A stretch of 64,000 nt of DNA, from contig NZ_CAIUXT010000098.1 in NCBI RefSeq assembly GCF_903903185.1, forward strand, positions 1 to 64,000, read 5' to 3'. Each line of letters begins with the position of its first letter. Positions within the stretch are counted from its first letter, which is position 1. The stretch is from an uncultured Rhodoblastus sp. Its GTDB lineage: Bacteria > Pseudomonadota > Alphaproteobacteria > Rhizobiales > Beijerinckiaceae. Under the pieces are notes generated by a model that was not told where the DNA came from, did no database searches, and saw only the letters and a program-made list of their open reading frames with translations. Of the stretch, positions 39,163 to 47,359 are shown piece by piece. A program made the position numbers and the translations under genes.

Positions 39163-40311
39163 ATGTCCGACGAAAAAATCCCCGTCACCGTCCTCACCGG
39201 CTATCTCGGCGCGGGCAAAACCACTTTGCTCAACCGCATCCTGACCGAGGACCATGGCCGGAAATTCGCGGTGATCGTCAATGAATTCGGCGAAATCGGC
39301 ATCGACAACGATCTCGTCGTCGACGCCGACGAGGAAGTGTTCGAGATGAACAACGGCTGCATCTGCTGCACCGTGCGCGGCGACCTGATCCGCATCATAG
39401 AGGGGCTGATGCGCCGGAAAGGCAAGTTCGACGCCATTCTGGTCGAAACCACCGGCCTCGCCGACCCGGCGCCCGTCGCCCAGACCTTTTTCGTCGACGC
39501 CGACGTCGCCAAGGATGCGCGACTCGACGCCATCGTCACCGTCGCCGACGCCAAATGGCTGGCCGCCCGGCTCAAGGACGCGCCGGAAGCGAAAAACCAG
39601 ATCGCCTTCGCCGACGTCATCCTGCTCAACAAGGTCGATCTGGTTTCGGCCGCCGAACTCGAAGAAGTCGAGGCGCGCATTCGCGGCATCAACCCCTACG
39701 CCAAGCTGCACCGGACCACGCGCTGCGACATCGCGCTCGACGCGGTGCTCGGCCGCAACGCCTTCGATCTCGACCGCATTCTCGAAATCGAGCCGGATTT
39801 TCTGGAGGTCGAGGAGGAGCACGACCACGACCATCATGGCCATGAGCATCATGGCCACGATCATGAGCACAAGGGTCATGAGCACAAGCACGACGATCAC
39901 AAGCACGACGAGACTTGCGCCCCCGATTGCGGCCACGACCATCATGATCATGATCATGACCATGCCCATCACGGCCACGAGCACCACGATCATGCGCCGA
40001 AAATCCTGCATGACGAGGAGATGCAATCCGTCTCCATCGTCATCGACGGCCCGGTCGATCCCGATCTTTTCCTGCCGTGGATCAACGAAATCGTGCTGCG
40101 CGACGGCCCCGACATTCTGCGCTCCAAGGGCATCCTCGCCTTCCCCGACGAGCCGAAGCGCTATGTCTTCCAGGGCGTCCACATGATTCTCGACGGCGAT
40201 CTGCAACGCGAATGGAAGCCGGAGGAAAAGCGCAACAGCCGCATCGTCTTCATCGGCCGGCGCCTCAAACAGGACGAATTGCGCCAGGGTTTTCTCGCCT
40301 GCGCGGCGTGA
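39163..40311 (+). CDS. COG0523 (CobW-like) GTPase, zinc metallochaperone type
   Basis: The 382-residue GTPase has Walker [12 protein letters not shown] (residues 13-23), the signature NNGCICCTV with Cys66, Cys68 and Cys69, GTP-binding LLNKVDL, and a CobW C-terminal domain. A metal-binding insert at about 221-279 is extremely His/Asp-rich. Because it directly follows the zinc-uptake gene and lies downstream of a Zur-like site, a zinc role fits better than a cobalamin role. The cob genes lie 14 kb away. The insert is encoded by repeated CAT/CAC/GAC codons, making it prone to length change. Confidence 0.9.
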   Translation: MSDEKIPVTVLTGYLGAGKTTLLNRILTEDHGRKFAVIVNEFGEIGIDNDLVVDADEEVFEMNNGCICCTVRGDLIRIIEGLMRRKGKFDAILVETTGLADPAPVAQTFFVDADVAKDARLDAIVTVADAKWLAARLKDAPEAKNQIAFADVILLNKVDLVSAAELEEVEARIRGINPYAKLHRTTRCDIALDAVLGRNAFDLDRILEIEPDFLEVEEEHDHDHHGHEHHGHDHEHKGHEHKHDDHKHDETCAPDCGHDHHDHDHDHAHHGHEHHDHAPKILHDEEMQSVSIVIDGPVDPDLFLPWINEIVLRDGPDILRSKGILAFPDEPKRYVFQGVHMILDGDLQREWKPEEKRNSRIVFIGRRLKQDELRQGFLACAA

Positions 40312-40376
40312 GGCCTTCGACGCCCTCTCCTAAAACAGTTAATAGTTCAACGATCTCGCCCCGCTTTGAACGCCCC

Positions 40377-41756
40377 CTATTCTTCGGGCGCGTCCATGAT
40401 CGGGTCATACTGGCTGGCGTCGAAGCCGAACAAGTCCCATGATTTTTTCATATGCGGCGGCAGCGGCGCGGTCACGTCGAGCACGCCGCCTTTGGGATGC
40501 GGCAGGATCAGCCGGCGCGCGAGCAGGTGCAGCTTGTTCTCCACCCCGGTCGGCAGGTTCTGGTTCGGATCGGCGCGGCGATAGGAATCCTCAAGTGTGT
40601 GGCCGTATTTCGGATCGCCGACGATCGGGCAGCCAATGGCTTCCGCATGGGCGCGCAATTGATGGGTGCGACCGGTCAAGGGTTTCATCGACAGCCACGC
40701 CAAACGCGGCGCCAGTTTGTCGACAATGGCGTAATAGGTGACCGAATGCTGGGCGTCGGCCTCGCCATGCCTGGCGACGCGCATTTTCTCGATGTCGCGC
40801 CGCTCTTCCGGCGCTTGCTTGCCTTTCGGGCGGTGCGCGCGGTTATCCCCCATTCCCTCGCCCTTTGCGAGATAGAGCGAAATGCGCCCCTGCGCGGGAC
40901 GCGGCACGCCCTCGACCAGCGCCCAGTAAATTTTTTGCGCCTGCCGCGAGCGGAAAATCTCGCCGAGATCGGCGGCCATCTTCCGCGTTTTCGCAATCAA
41001 TAAAACGCCGGTTGTGTCGCGGTCGAGTCGATGCACCAGCACCGGGCGGTCGCCGCGCTCGTTGGCCAGCGAGGCCAGCATCCCGTCGAGATGGACCTTG
41101 GTGCCCGAACCGCCCTGCACGGCGAGGCCGAAAGGCTTGTTGAGCACCATCAGGTCGCGGTCGTCGAGCAAGGTCATATCGCGAATGGCGCGGGCGTCGG
41201 CCTCGGAAAACACCGCTTTTTTGACGGAGGGCGCCTTCACCCCCTCGACACTGAGCGGCGGCACCCGCACATTGGCCCCGGCGACGACGCGGGTAGAGGT
41301 CTCGACGCGCTTGCCGCTGAGGCGGACCTCGCCCTTGCGGCAGATTTTCGCCAGATGCGACAGCGAAAGCGTCGGGATGCGCCGCTTGAACCAGCGGTCG
41401 ATCCGCATGCCGTCCTCGTCCTCGGTGACGAGCAGGATTTGCACCGCCGAGGTTTCCTTGTCCGTCGCCGGCGCGGGGGTCTCCCTGGCCTCGGCGGCGT
41501 TGAACTTTTCGCTCGCTTCGCGCACGAGGCGCGCCGCCTTGACCGGGTCGAAACCGTCGTCCTCGGCGCGCGCCTTTTTCGGACGCGCGGCGAAAAATTG
41601 CTTCGCCTTGGGCGCGGCGGATTTAGCTCCAAAGCCCTTGTCGGCGCCGGTCGCGCGCGACCGGGGACCGGCGGCGCGCCCCTTGCCCTCGCCCGCCGTT
41701 CTTGAAGTTCCGGTTCTTGAAAGTCCCTTGGCAGGGCCGGTCCGCATCCGCGTCAT
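40377..41756 (-). CDS. RluA-family 23S rRNA pseudouridine synthase
   Basis: From the ATG at 41756 the protein is 459 residues. A low-complexity Lys/Ala-rich N-terminus of about 110 residues precedes an S4 RNA-binding domain (RIDRWFKRRIPTLSLSHLAK). The catalytic domain follows, with LVHRLDRDTTGVLLIAKT containing the active-site Asp, and then TGRTHQLRAHAEAIGCPIVG. The family converts uridines of 23S rRNA; RluC is the likeliest orthologue, but specificity is inferred. The start overlaps the crcB stop by four bases. The N-terminal extension is long for the family. Confidence 0.9.
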   Translation of the reverse strand: MTRMRTGPAKGLSRTGTSRTAGEGKGRAAGPRSRATGADKGFGAKSAAPKAKQFFAARPKKARAEDDGFDPVKAARLVREASEKFNAAEARETPAPATDKETSAVQILLVTEDEDGMRIDRWFKRRIPTLSLSHLAKICRKGEVRLSGKRVETSTRVVAGANVRVPPLSVEGVKAPSVKKAVFSEADARAIRDMTLLDDRDLMVLNKPFGLAVQGGSGTKVHLDGMLASLANERGDRPVLVHRLDRDTTGVLLIAKTRKMAADLGEIFRSRQAQKIYWALVEGVPRPAQGRISLYLAKGEGMGDNRAHRPKGKQAPEERRDIEKMRVARHGEADAQHSVTYYAIVDKLAPRLAWLSMKPLTGRTHQLRAHAEAIGCPIVGDPKYGHTLEDSYRRADPNQNLPTGVENKLHLLARRLILPHPKGGVLDVTAPLPPHMKKSWDLFGFDASQYDPIMDAPEE

Positions 41757-42136
41757 GTCAAAGCCCTCATCAAAGCCAGTCCGCCAAACACCCCGGCCAG
41801 CGCCAGAGCGACCGAGCCGCCGACATAGGCCGCGCAGAGCCCTAGGTCGCCGCGCTCGAAGAGCAGGGCCGCATCGAGCGAAAAGGCGGAAAAAGTGGTG
41901 TAGCCGCCCAAAATGCCGGTCAGCGTGAACAGGCGCACATGCGGCGTCCAGGCCTCGTTGGCGCGAAAGGCGAGAAAGCCGGCGATCAGGCCCATGACCA
42001 GCGAACCGGAGACATTGATCAGGAATGTGCCCCACGGAAAATGGGTCCCCAAGGCGCGCGCCGCGAGGAGATTGACCGTATGACGCAGGCAGCCGCCGAG
42101 CCCGGCGCCGAAAAACACGAGAAGATAGGCTTGCAT
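41753..42136 (-). CDS. crcB: CrcB/Fluc fluoride channel
   Basis: The 127-residue protein (MQAYLLVFFGAGLGGCLRHT onward) has four transmembrane helices. It carries the Fluc motifs GGCLRH, WGTFLINVSGSLVMGL and GILGGYTTFSAFSLD. CrcB dimers export fluoride down its gradient. The ATG at 42136 fits the family; the frame remains open upstream. No fluoride riboswitch was recognised ahead of it. It precedes the pseudouridine synthase gene with a four-base overlap and follows rarA by 49 bases. Confidence 0.93.
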   Translation of the reverse strand: MQAYLLVFFGAGLGGCLRHTVNLLAARALGTHFPWGTFLINVSGSLVMGLIAGFLAFRANEAWTPHVRLFTLTGILGGYTTFSAFSLDAALLFERGDLGLCAAYVGGSVALALAGVFGGLALMRALT

Positions 42137-42185
42137 CGAGGATGAATAGCGCGAAAAGGGCATTCGCGTCATCAAACCATTTGCA

Positions 42186-43496
42186 TCAGCCCCCGCCCCG
42201 CTCCTTGCGCAGCTTTTCCCAATAATCCAGCCGTTTGGAAATCTCGCGCTCGAAACCGCGTTCGACCGGCTGGTAAAATTTCTGCCGTCCAAGCACTTCA
42301 GGCCAGTAGTCCTGGCCGGAAAAAGCGTCGGGCAGATCGTGGTCATAGGCATAGCCCGAGCCATAGCCTTCGGATTTCATCAATTTGGTCGGCGCGTTCA
42401 AAATGACCTTGGGCGGCATGAGCGAGCCGCGCTCGCGGGCGAGGCGCATCGCCGCCTTGTAGGCCGAATAGGCGGCGTTGGATTTGGGCGCGCAGGCGCA
42501 ATAGATCACGGCTTGCGCAATGGCCAGTTCGCCTTCCGGGCTCCCGAGAAAATCGAAGGCGTCCTTGGCGGCGTTGGCGACGACGAGCGCCTGCGGGTCG
42601 GCGAGGCCGATATCCTCCACCGCCATGCGCACCACGCGCCGCGCGATGAACAGGGGGTCTTCGCCGGCGTCGAACATCCGCGCCAGATAATAGAGCGCCG
42701 CGTCGGGGTCCGAGCCGCGCACCGTTTTATGCAGGGCGCTGATGAGGTTGTAATGGCCCTCCTGTCCCTTGTCGTAGATCGGCGCCCGGCGCTGCGCGAC
42801 CTCGGATAGCCCCCTGGTGTCGAAAACCTCGCCCGCCCGCGCGGCGCGAAAAATCTCCTCGACCAGGGTCAAGGCGGCGCGCCCGTCGCCATCGGCCATG
42901 CGGATCAAAGCTTCGCGCGCTTCCGCATCGAGCGGCAGTGGCTTTTTCTCCGCTTCCTCGGCGCGCAACAGCAGCTTTTCGAGCGCGGCGTCGTCGAGGC
43001 TGTGAAAGGTCATCACCCGGGCGCGCGACAACAGCGCCGCATTGAGTTCGAAGGACGGATTTTCCGTGGTCGCGCCGATCAGGGTGATGGCGCCATCCTC
43101 CATCACCGGCAGAAACGAGTCCTGCTGGGCGCGGTTGAAGCGATGGATTTCGTCGATGAACAGCAGCGTTCCCTGGCCAATTTTTTGCCGTCCGCGCGCC
43201 TCGTCGAAGATTTTTTTCAGTTCCGCGACGCCCGAGAAAATCGCCGAAACCTGCACGAAATGCAGCTTGGTTTCAAACGCCAGCAGGCGGGCGACCGTGG
43301 TCTTGCCGGTTCCCGGCGGTCCCCAGAAGATCAGGCTGCCGAGCGCGCCCGAAGCGATCTGCCGGGTCAGCGCGCCATTGGCGCCGAGCAGATGGTCCTG
43401 TCCGGCGACCTCGCCGAGGTTTTGCGGGCGCAGTTTTTCTGCAAGCGGGCGCGGCGCGTCCCGCTCCAGCCCGGCGCTGGCGAAAAGATCGGTCAT
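42186..43496 (-). CDS. rarA: Replication-associated recombination protein A
   Basis: The 436-residue AAA+ ATPase starts MTDLFASAGLERDAPRPLAE. It has Walker A WGPPGTGKTTVARLLA, Walker B LLFIDEIHRFNRAQQDSF and the RarA/MgsA C-terminal tetramerisation domain (SALHKTVRGSDPDAALYYLA). It acts at stalled replication forks with the single-strand binding protein. The ATG at 43496 is chosen from family length; the upstream open frame lies antisense to pyrE. It is probably transcribed with crcB and the pseudouridine synthase. Confidence 0.95.
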   Translation of the reverse strand: MTDLFASAGLERDAPRPLAEKLRPQNLGEVAGQDHLLGANGALTRQIASGALGSLIFWGPPGTGKTTVARLLAFETKLHFVQVSAIFSGVAELKKIFDEARGRQKIGQGTLLFIDEIHRFNRAQQDSFLPVMEDGAITLIGATTENPSFELNAALLSRARVMTFHSLDDAALEKLLLRAEEAEKKPLPLDAEAREALIRMADGDGRAALTLVEEIFRAARAGEVFDTRGLSEVAQRRAPIYDKGQEGHYNLISALHKTVRGSDPDAALYYLARMFDAGEDPLFIARRVVRMAVEDIGLADPQALVVANAAKDAFDFLGSPEGELAIAQAVIYCACAPKSNAAYSAYKAAMRLARERGSLMPPKVILNAPTKLMKSEGYGSGYAYDHDLPDAFSGQDYWPEVLGRQKFYQPVERGFEREISKRLDYWEKLRKERGGG

Positions 43497-43601
43497 GCGC
43501 CTTTTTGGCCCTTCTCGCGCGCATGAGCAAGGGCGGGCGGGGCAATTGACGCGCGCGCGCAAAGAGGCCAAATCTGGCCGTCCGAAAAACGAGAAAAACC
43601 G

Positions 43602-44309
43602 ATGTCCGACCGCTCCCCCGCCGCCCTCGAAAAACAGCTGATCGCCGAAGAAACCGCCAAAATGTTGCTGGAAGTCGGCGCGGTGCTGTTCAATGCCGAA
43701 AAACCGTTCATTTTTACCTCCGGCTGGGCCAGCCCGGTCTATACCGACATGCGCAAGCTGATCGCCTTCCCGCGCCTGCGCAACGTATTGCTCGATTTCG
43801 CGGTGAAAACCATCCAGCGCGAGATCGGCTATGAGAGACTCGACATCATCGCCGGCGGCGAAACGGCGGGCATTCCCTTCGCCGCCTGGATTTCCGATCG
43901 CCTCGCCTTGCCGATGCAATATGTGCGCAAGAAGCCGAAGGGTTTTGGACGCAACGCCCGCATCGAGGGCGAGGTGCTTGAGGGCGCCCGCACCCTGCTG
44001 GTCGAGGATCTGGCCACCGACGGGGCTTCAAAGGTGAATTTCTGCAACGCCATCCGCGAGGCGGGCCAGAAATGCGATCACACCTTTGTTTTCTTTTTCT
44101 ATGATATTTTCCCGCAGGCGCGCGCGGAATTGCGCAGGGAAGGCATCGCGTTGCACCAGCTCACCACCTGGTGGGACGTGCTCAGGGTCGCGCGCGAGAC
44201 GCATTACCTGCCCGATGCGACGCTGGACGAGGTGGAAAAATTCCTGCGCGATCCAGCTCCCTGGTCGGCGGCGCATGGCGGCGTCGCGGAATTCGGCAAG
44301 AAGGAATGA
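43602..44309 (+). CDS. pyrE: Orotate phosphoribosyltransferase
   Basis: The 235-residue enzyme makes orotidine monophosphate from orotate and PRPP in pyrimidine synthesis. It has [15 protein letters not shown]-like substrate binding (seen as [16 protein letters not shown]), [17 protein letters not shown], the [17 protein letters not shown] segment and the PRPP loop [14 protein letters not shown]. The length is slightly above the E. coli protein, as usual for the alphaproteobacterial form. It is divergent from rarA and followed after four bases by a secreted protein of unknown function. Confidence 0.95.
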   Translation: MSDRSPAALEKQLIAEETAKMLLEVGAVLFNAEKPFIFTSGWASPVYTDMRKLIAFPRLRNVLLDFAVKTIQREIGYERLDIIAGGETAGIPFAAWISDRLALPMQYVRKKPKGFGRNARIEGEVLEGARTLLVEDLATDGASKVNFCNAIREAGQKCDHTFVFFFYDIFPQARAELRREGIALHQLTTWWDVLRVARETHYLPDATLDEVEKFLRDPAPWSAAHGGVAEFGKKE

Positions 44310-44313
44310 TTTT

Positions 44314-45006
44314 ATGCGCCATCTGATCTTTTCCCTCGCTGCTCTGGCTTTTTGCGTCGCGTCGGCTCAGGCCGACGACCGCTTCTGCGGCGGCGCGAAT
44401 TTTTCCGACGGCCCGACGTTGCGCATCGGCCAGATCGCGGCCGACGCGCCACGTGTCGCTTTCGTGCGCAACGGCGACCTCGATATCCGCTGCCCTTCGG
44501 TCGAGCCCGGCTGCCGCGACAAGGCCTTTCTGGTCGCCCGCGATCTGGTGGTGATCGGGCGGCGGCTCGACGAATTCGTCTGCGCCGATTACTGGACCGC
44601 GAAAAGCGCGCGTTCGGGCTGGCTACCCGCCATTGCCTTGGCCCCGGCAAAGGTTTCGGTCAATCCAGCCGACTGGAGCGGCGACTGGACGCGCGTCGAG
44701 GCCGAAATCAAGATCATAAATACCGGCGGCGTTCTCAAGGCGCAGGGGTCCGCGACCTATGGCGCGCTCGATCCCGACCGCGTCAAGCGCGGCGGGGTCA
44801 ATCTCGGCGAATTTTCCGGCCCGCTGGTTCTGGCCGACGGCCAGGCGACATTCGCCGACAAGGACGTCGATCCGAGCAAGCCCGATTCCTTCGGCTGCCG
44901 CGTCCGCCTGGCGCTCGCCGGGGATTCGCTGTTCGTGCAGGACAATGGCCAATGCGGCGGGGCGAATGTGTCGTTCACCGGGCTTTATCGGCGCGCGGGG
45001 AAATAG
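44314..45006 (+). CDS. Secreted protein of unknown function
   Basis: The 230-residue product begins with a clear signal peptide (MRHLIFSLAALAFCVASAQA, cleavage before DDRF). The mature part has paired cysteines that may form disulphides. An N-terminal region resembles an SH3-like surface (LVARDLVVIGRRLDEFVCAD), and a C-terminal beta-rich region ends FVQDNGQCGGANVSFTGLYR. I do not recognise a named family. It begins four bases after pyrE and is probably co-transcribed. Translation of the upstream open frame is a shadow of pyrE, so 44314 is the start. Confidence 0.75.
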   Translation: MRHLIFSLAALAFCVASAQADDRFCGGANFSDGPTLRIGQIAADAPRVAFVRNGDLDIRCPSVEPGCRDKAFLVARDLVVIGRRLDEFVCADYWTAKSARSGWLPAIALAPAKVSVNPADWSGDWTRVEAEIKIINTGGVLKAQGSATYGALDPDRVKRGGVNLGEFSGPLVLADGQATFADKDVDPSKPDSFGCRVRLALAGDSLFVQDNGQCGGANVSFTGLYRRAGK

Positions 45007-45027
45007 ACCGGCCTACCCGCGCGCAGT

Positions 45028-45353
45028 TCAGGTTTCGGGCGGAACGAGCGGCTCCAGCCTCTCGATCAGCTGAGGCAGGCGCTTCTGAACCACATCCCAA
45101 ACGATGTCCAGCCGGATATCGGCATAGGCGTGGATCAGCCTGTGACGCATATTGACGATCTCGCGCCATGGAATTTCCGGGAAGCGACCGACAACTTTCC
45201 CGCCGCCTCGCCGATGATTTCCAGCGCGCGGATCACGGCATTCTGATGCAGCCGACTGCCGAGAAAAGCGGGAAAGTCCATATCCCCTGCGAAATCGCGC
45301 GCGTCCTTCGACGCGAGAACAATGTCGAGAACCAGCGCGTCGTCACGCCACAC
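45028..45353 (-). pseudogene. hepT: HepT-like toxin (DUF86), frameshifted
   Basis: From a GTG at 45353 the frame reads MWRDDALVLDIVLASKDARD and RLHQNAVIRALEIIGEAAGK, as in HepT proteins. It leaves the family pattern near base 45180. The next frame continues it exactly: FPEIPWREIVNMRHRLIHAY, then ADIRLDIVWDVVQKRLPQLI and a stop at 45028. The region is 326 bases; one extra base would restore 108 codons, the normal length. The RHRLIHAY stretch corresponds to the RNase-like motif of HepT and lies after the shift. Start overlaps the mntA stop by 11 bases. Genuine loss, frameshifting or a sequence error are all possible. Confidence 0.8.
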
Positions 45354-45654
45354 AAACCGGTTCCGCCTCGGCGAGGATATGACGGCGGCGCAAATAATTG
45401 CGGCTCGACTCGACGGCCTTGCGATCGACAAGATCGATCGGGCGACCGAGAATTTTCTCGAACGCCTCTTTGAGGTCGAGAAAATGGTCTTGACCCGAAG
45501 CGGGCGGGAAATCGACGAGAAAATCGGCATCGCCGCTTAGCGGGTCGAAATCCCGCCCTCGCGCCGCCGAACCGAAAATGTCCAATCTCGCCACGCCATA
45601 TTTCTGGCAGGCGGCGACAATTTCCGGCTTTTTGTCGAGAATGGCTGGATGCAT
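45343..45654 (-). CDS. mntA: MntA-like minimal nucleotidyltransferase antitoxin
   Basis: The 103-residue protein (MHPAILDKKPEIVAACQKYG onward) is a minimal nucleotidyltransferase. It has DIFGSAARGRDFDPLSGDAD, in which GSxARG and the DxD pair form the active site. In HepT/MntA systems the antitoxin adenylylates the toxin. The ATG at 45654 gives the family start; ten more residues are open upstream. It precedes the broken hepT gene with an 11-base overlap, the normal order for many such pairs. It looks intact. Confidence 0.88.
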   Translation of the reverse strand: MHPAILDKKPEIVAACQKYGVARLDIFGSAARGRDFDPLSGDADFLVDFPPASGQDHFLDLKEAFEKILGRPIDLVDRKAVESSRNYLRRRHILAEAEPVCVA

Positions 45655-45714
45655 CTCAAAACTCGCTGGCCATCGATATAGCATGACCGCAAGCCGGTTT
45701 CAGCCTCAAAACCT

Positions 45715-46113
45715 TCACCACATATCCAGCGCCGCGCGCGCCTCGTCCGACATCCGGCTCTGGTCCCATGGCGGATCGAACACCATTTTCACCTCGACGC
45801 CGGCTATTCCCGGCACGGCGGCGACGGCGTTCTCGACCCAGACCGGCATTTCCCCGGCCACCGGACAGCCGGGCGCGGTCAGGGTCATGTCGATGGCGAC
45901 GAAATGGCTGTCGTCGATATCGACGCGGTAGATCAGGCCGAGTTCGTAGATATCGGCCGGGATCTCCGGGTCATAGACGGTTTTCAGCGCGGCGACGATG
46001 TCGTCGGTGAGCCGCGCCAGTTCTTCCGGCGCCATGGTTTCCTCGCCCGCGAAGTCCGGGCGGTTGGGCTGCAATTCACTTTCGGGCGCCTTGTGTTCGT
46101 TCATGGCGTTCAT
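45715..46113 (-). CDS. sufT: SufT-like DUF59 iron-sulphur assembly protein
   Basis: The 132-residue protein has a variable N-terminus and a MIP18/DUF59 domain, including TVYDPEIPADIYELGLIYRV, LTAPGCPVAGEMP with the conserved Cys, and KMVFDPPWDQSRMSDEAR. DUF59 proteins aid maturation of iron-sulphur proteins. It is last in the suf operon, starting four bases after the sufS stop. A second ATG at 46104 (MNEHKAPESE) is equally plausible as the start. sufA, often the next gene in related operons, is not present here. Confidence 0.9.
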   Translation of the reverse strand: MNAMNEHKAPESELQPNRPDFAGEETMAPEELARLTDDIVAALKTVYDPEIPADIYELGLIYRVDIDDSHFVAIDMTLTAPGCPVAGEMPVWVENAVAAVPGIAGVEVKMVFDPPWDQSRMSDEARAALDMW

Positions 46114-46117
46114 CCGG

Positions 46118-47359
46118 TCAGGAGAAAAGATCGGCCGCGCGCTTGAGCGCCGCGACCAGGGCGTCGGCTTCCTCGCGCGTGTTATAGAGCGCGAAGGAGG
46201 CGCGGCAAGTCGAGGTGACGCCAAAGCGCGACAGCAGCGGCTGGGCGCAATGGGTTCCGGCGCGCACCGCGACGCCGGAGCGGTCGATCACCGTGGCGAT
46301 GTCATGGGCATGCGCGCCTGCGATATTGAAAGAGAACAATGCGCCCTTGCCTGGCGCGGTCCCGAACAGCGTGATGCCGGGGACTTCGGCGAGGCGCTTT
46401 GCCGCATAGGCGCCAAGCTCGGCCTCATGGGCGTTAATCGCCGGGCGGCCGATCTTCTCGATATAATCGAGCGCCGCGCCAAGGCCGATCGCCTCGACAA
46501 TCGGCGGCGTCCCCGCCTCGAAGCGGTGCGGCGGAACCCCATAGGTCACCGTGTCGAAACTCACCGTCTCGATCATTTCGCCGCCGCCGGCATAGGGCGG
46601 CAGGCGCTCCAGCCATTCCCGCTTGCCGTAAAGCGCGCCAATGCCGGTCGGGCCATAGAGCTTGTGGCCGGTGACGGCATAAAAATCGACATCGAGATCG
46701 CGCACATCGACATCGCAATGGACCGCGCCCTGCGTTCCGTCGACCATCACCGGAATTCCGCGCTCATGCGCCAGACGCACGATTTCCTTGATCGGCGTGA
46801 CCGTGCCCAGAACATTGGACATATGGGTGATGGCGACGATTTTGGTCTTTTCGGTCAGCGCGGCGGCGAAGGCTTCGAGCGAAAAGGAGCCGTCTTCCTC
46901 GACATCGACCCATTTGATCACGGCGCCCTTGCGCTCGCGCAGGAAATGCCAGGGCACGATATTGGAATGATGCTCCATCACCGAGAGCAGAATCTCGTCG
47001 CCCTCCTCGATATGGGCAAGGCCGAAAGACGCGGCGACGAGGTTCATTGCCTCGGTGGCGCCGCGCGTGAAAATGATTTCGTCGGTCGAGGACGCGTTGA
47101 GGAAGGCGCGCATTTTTTCGCGCGCCGCTTCGAATGCGTCGGTGGCGGCGTTGGCGAGATAGTGCAGGCCGCGATGGACATTGGCGTAGCCATGTTCATA
47201 GACCTGATCCATGCGCTCGATGACCGCGCGCGGCTTCTGCGCCGAGGCGGCGTTGTCGAGATAGACCAGCTGCTTGCCATAGGGTCGTTCTGACAGAATG
47301 GGGAAATCGGCCCGGATCGCCGCCACATCGTAAGCGCTGATCTTGCTTTGGTGGTTCAT
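46118..47359 (-). CDS. sufS: Cysteine desulfurase SufS
   Basis: This 413-residue PLP enzyme releases sulphur from cysteine for cluster assembly. The PLP lysine is in DFYAVTGHKLYGPTGIGALY and the persulphide cysteine in RAGTHCAQPLLSRFG; the short segment around it marks the SufS type. It has HHSNIVPWHFLRER and VDGTQGAVHCDVDV, typical of the family. It overlaps sufD by four bases and belongs to the sufBCDS operon. A second, NifS-type desulfurase begins the cluster at 50976. Confidence 0.95.
   Translation of the reverse strand: MNHQSKISAYDVAAIRADFPILSERPYGKQLVYLDNAASAQKPRAVIERMDQVYEHGYANVHRGLHYLANAATDAFEAAREKMRAFLNASSTDEIIFTRGATEAMNLVAASFGLAHIEEGDEILLSVMEHHSNIVPWHFLRERKGAVIKWVDVEEDGSFSLEAFAAALTEKTKIVAITHMSNVLGTVTPIKEIVRLAHERGIPVMVDGTQGAVHCDVDVRDLDVDFYAVTGHKLYGPTGIGALYGKREWLERLPPYAGGGEMIETVSFDTVTYGVPPHRFEAGTPPIVEAIGLGAALDYIEKIGRPAINAHEAELGAYAAKRLAEVPGITLFGTAPGKGALFSFNIAGAHAHDIATVIDRSGVAVRAGTHCAQPLLSRFGVTSTCRASFALYNTREEADALVAALKRAADLFS

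Noticed and set aside
39820-39998. Tandem-looking CAT/CAC/GAC units resembling a repeat array
   Set aside because: The units are in frame within the COG0523 gene and encode a His-rich metal-binding insert; there are no regular spacers, so it is not a CRISPR array.
39163-40311. Reading the CobW-like gene as part of the cobalamin pathway
   Set aside because: It directly follows the zinc binding-protein gene and a Zur-like site, carries the CICC motif and a His-rich insert, and is 14 kb from the cob genes.
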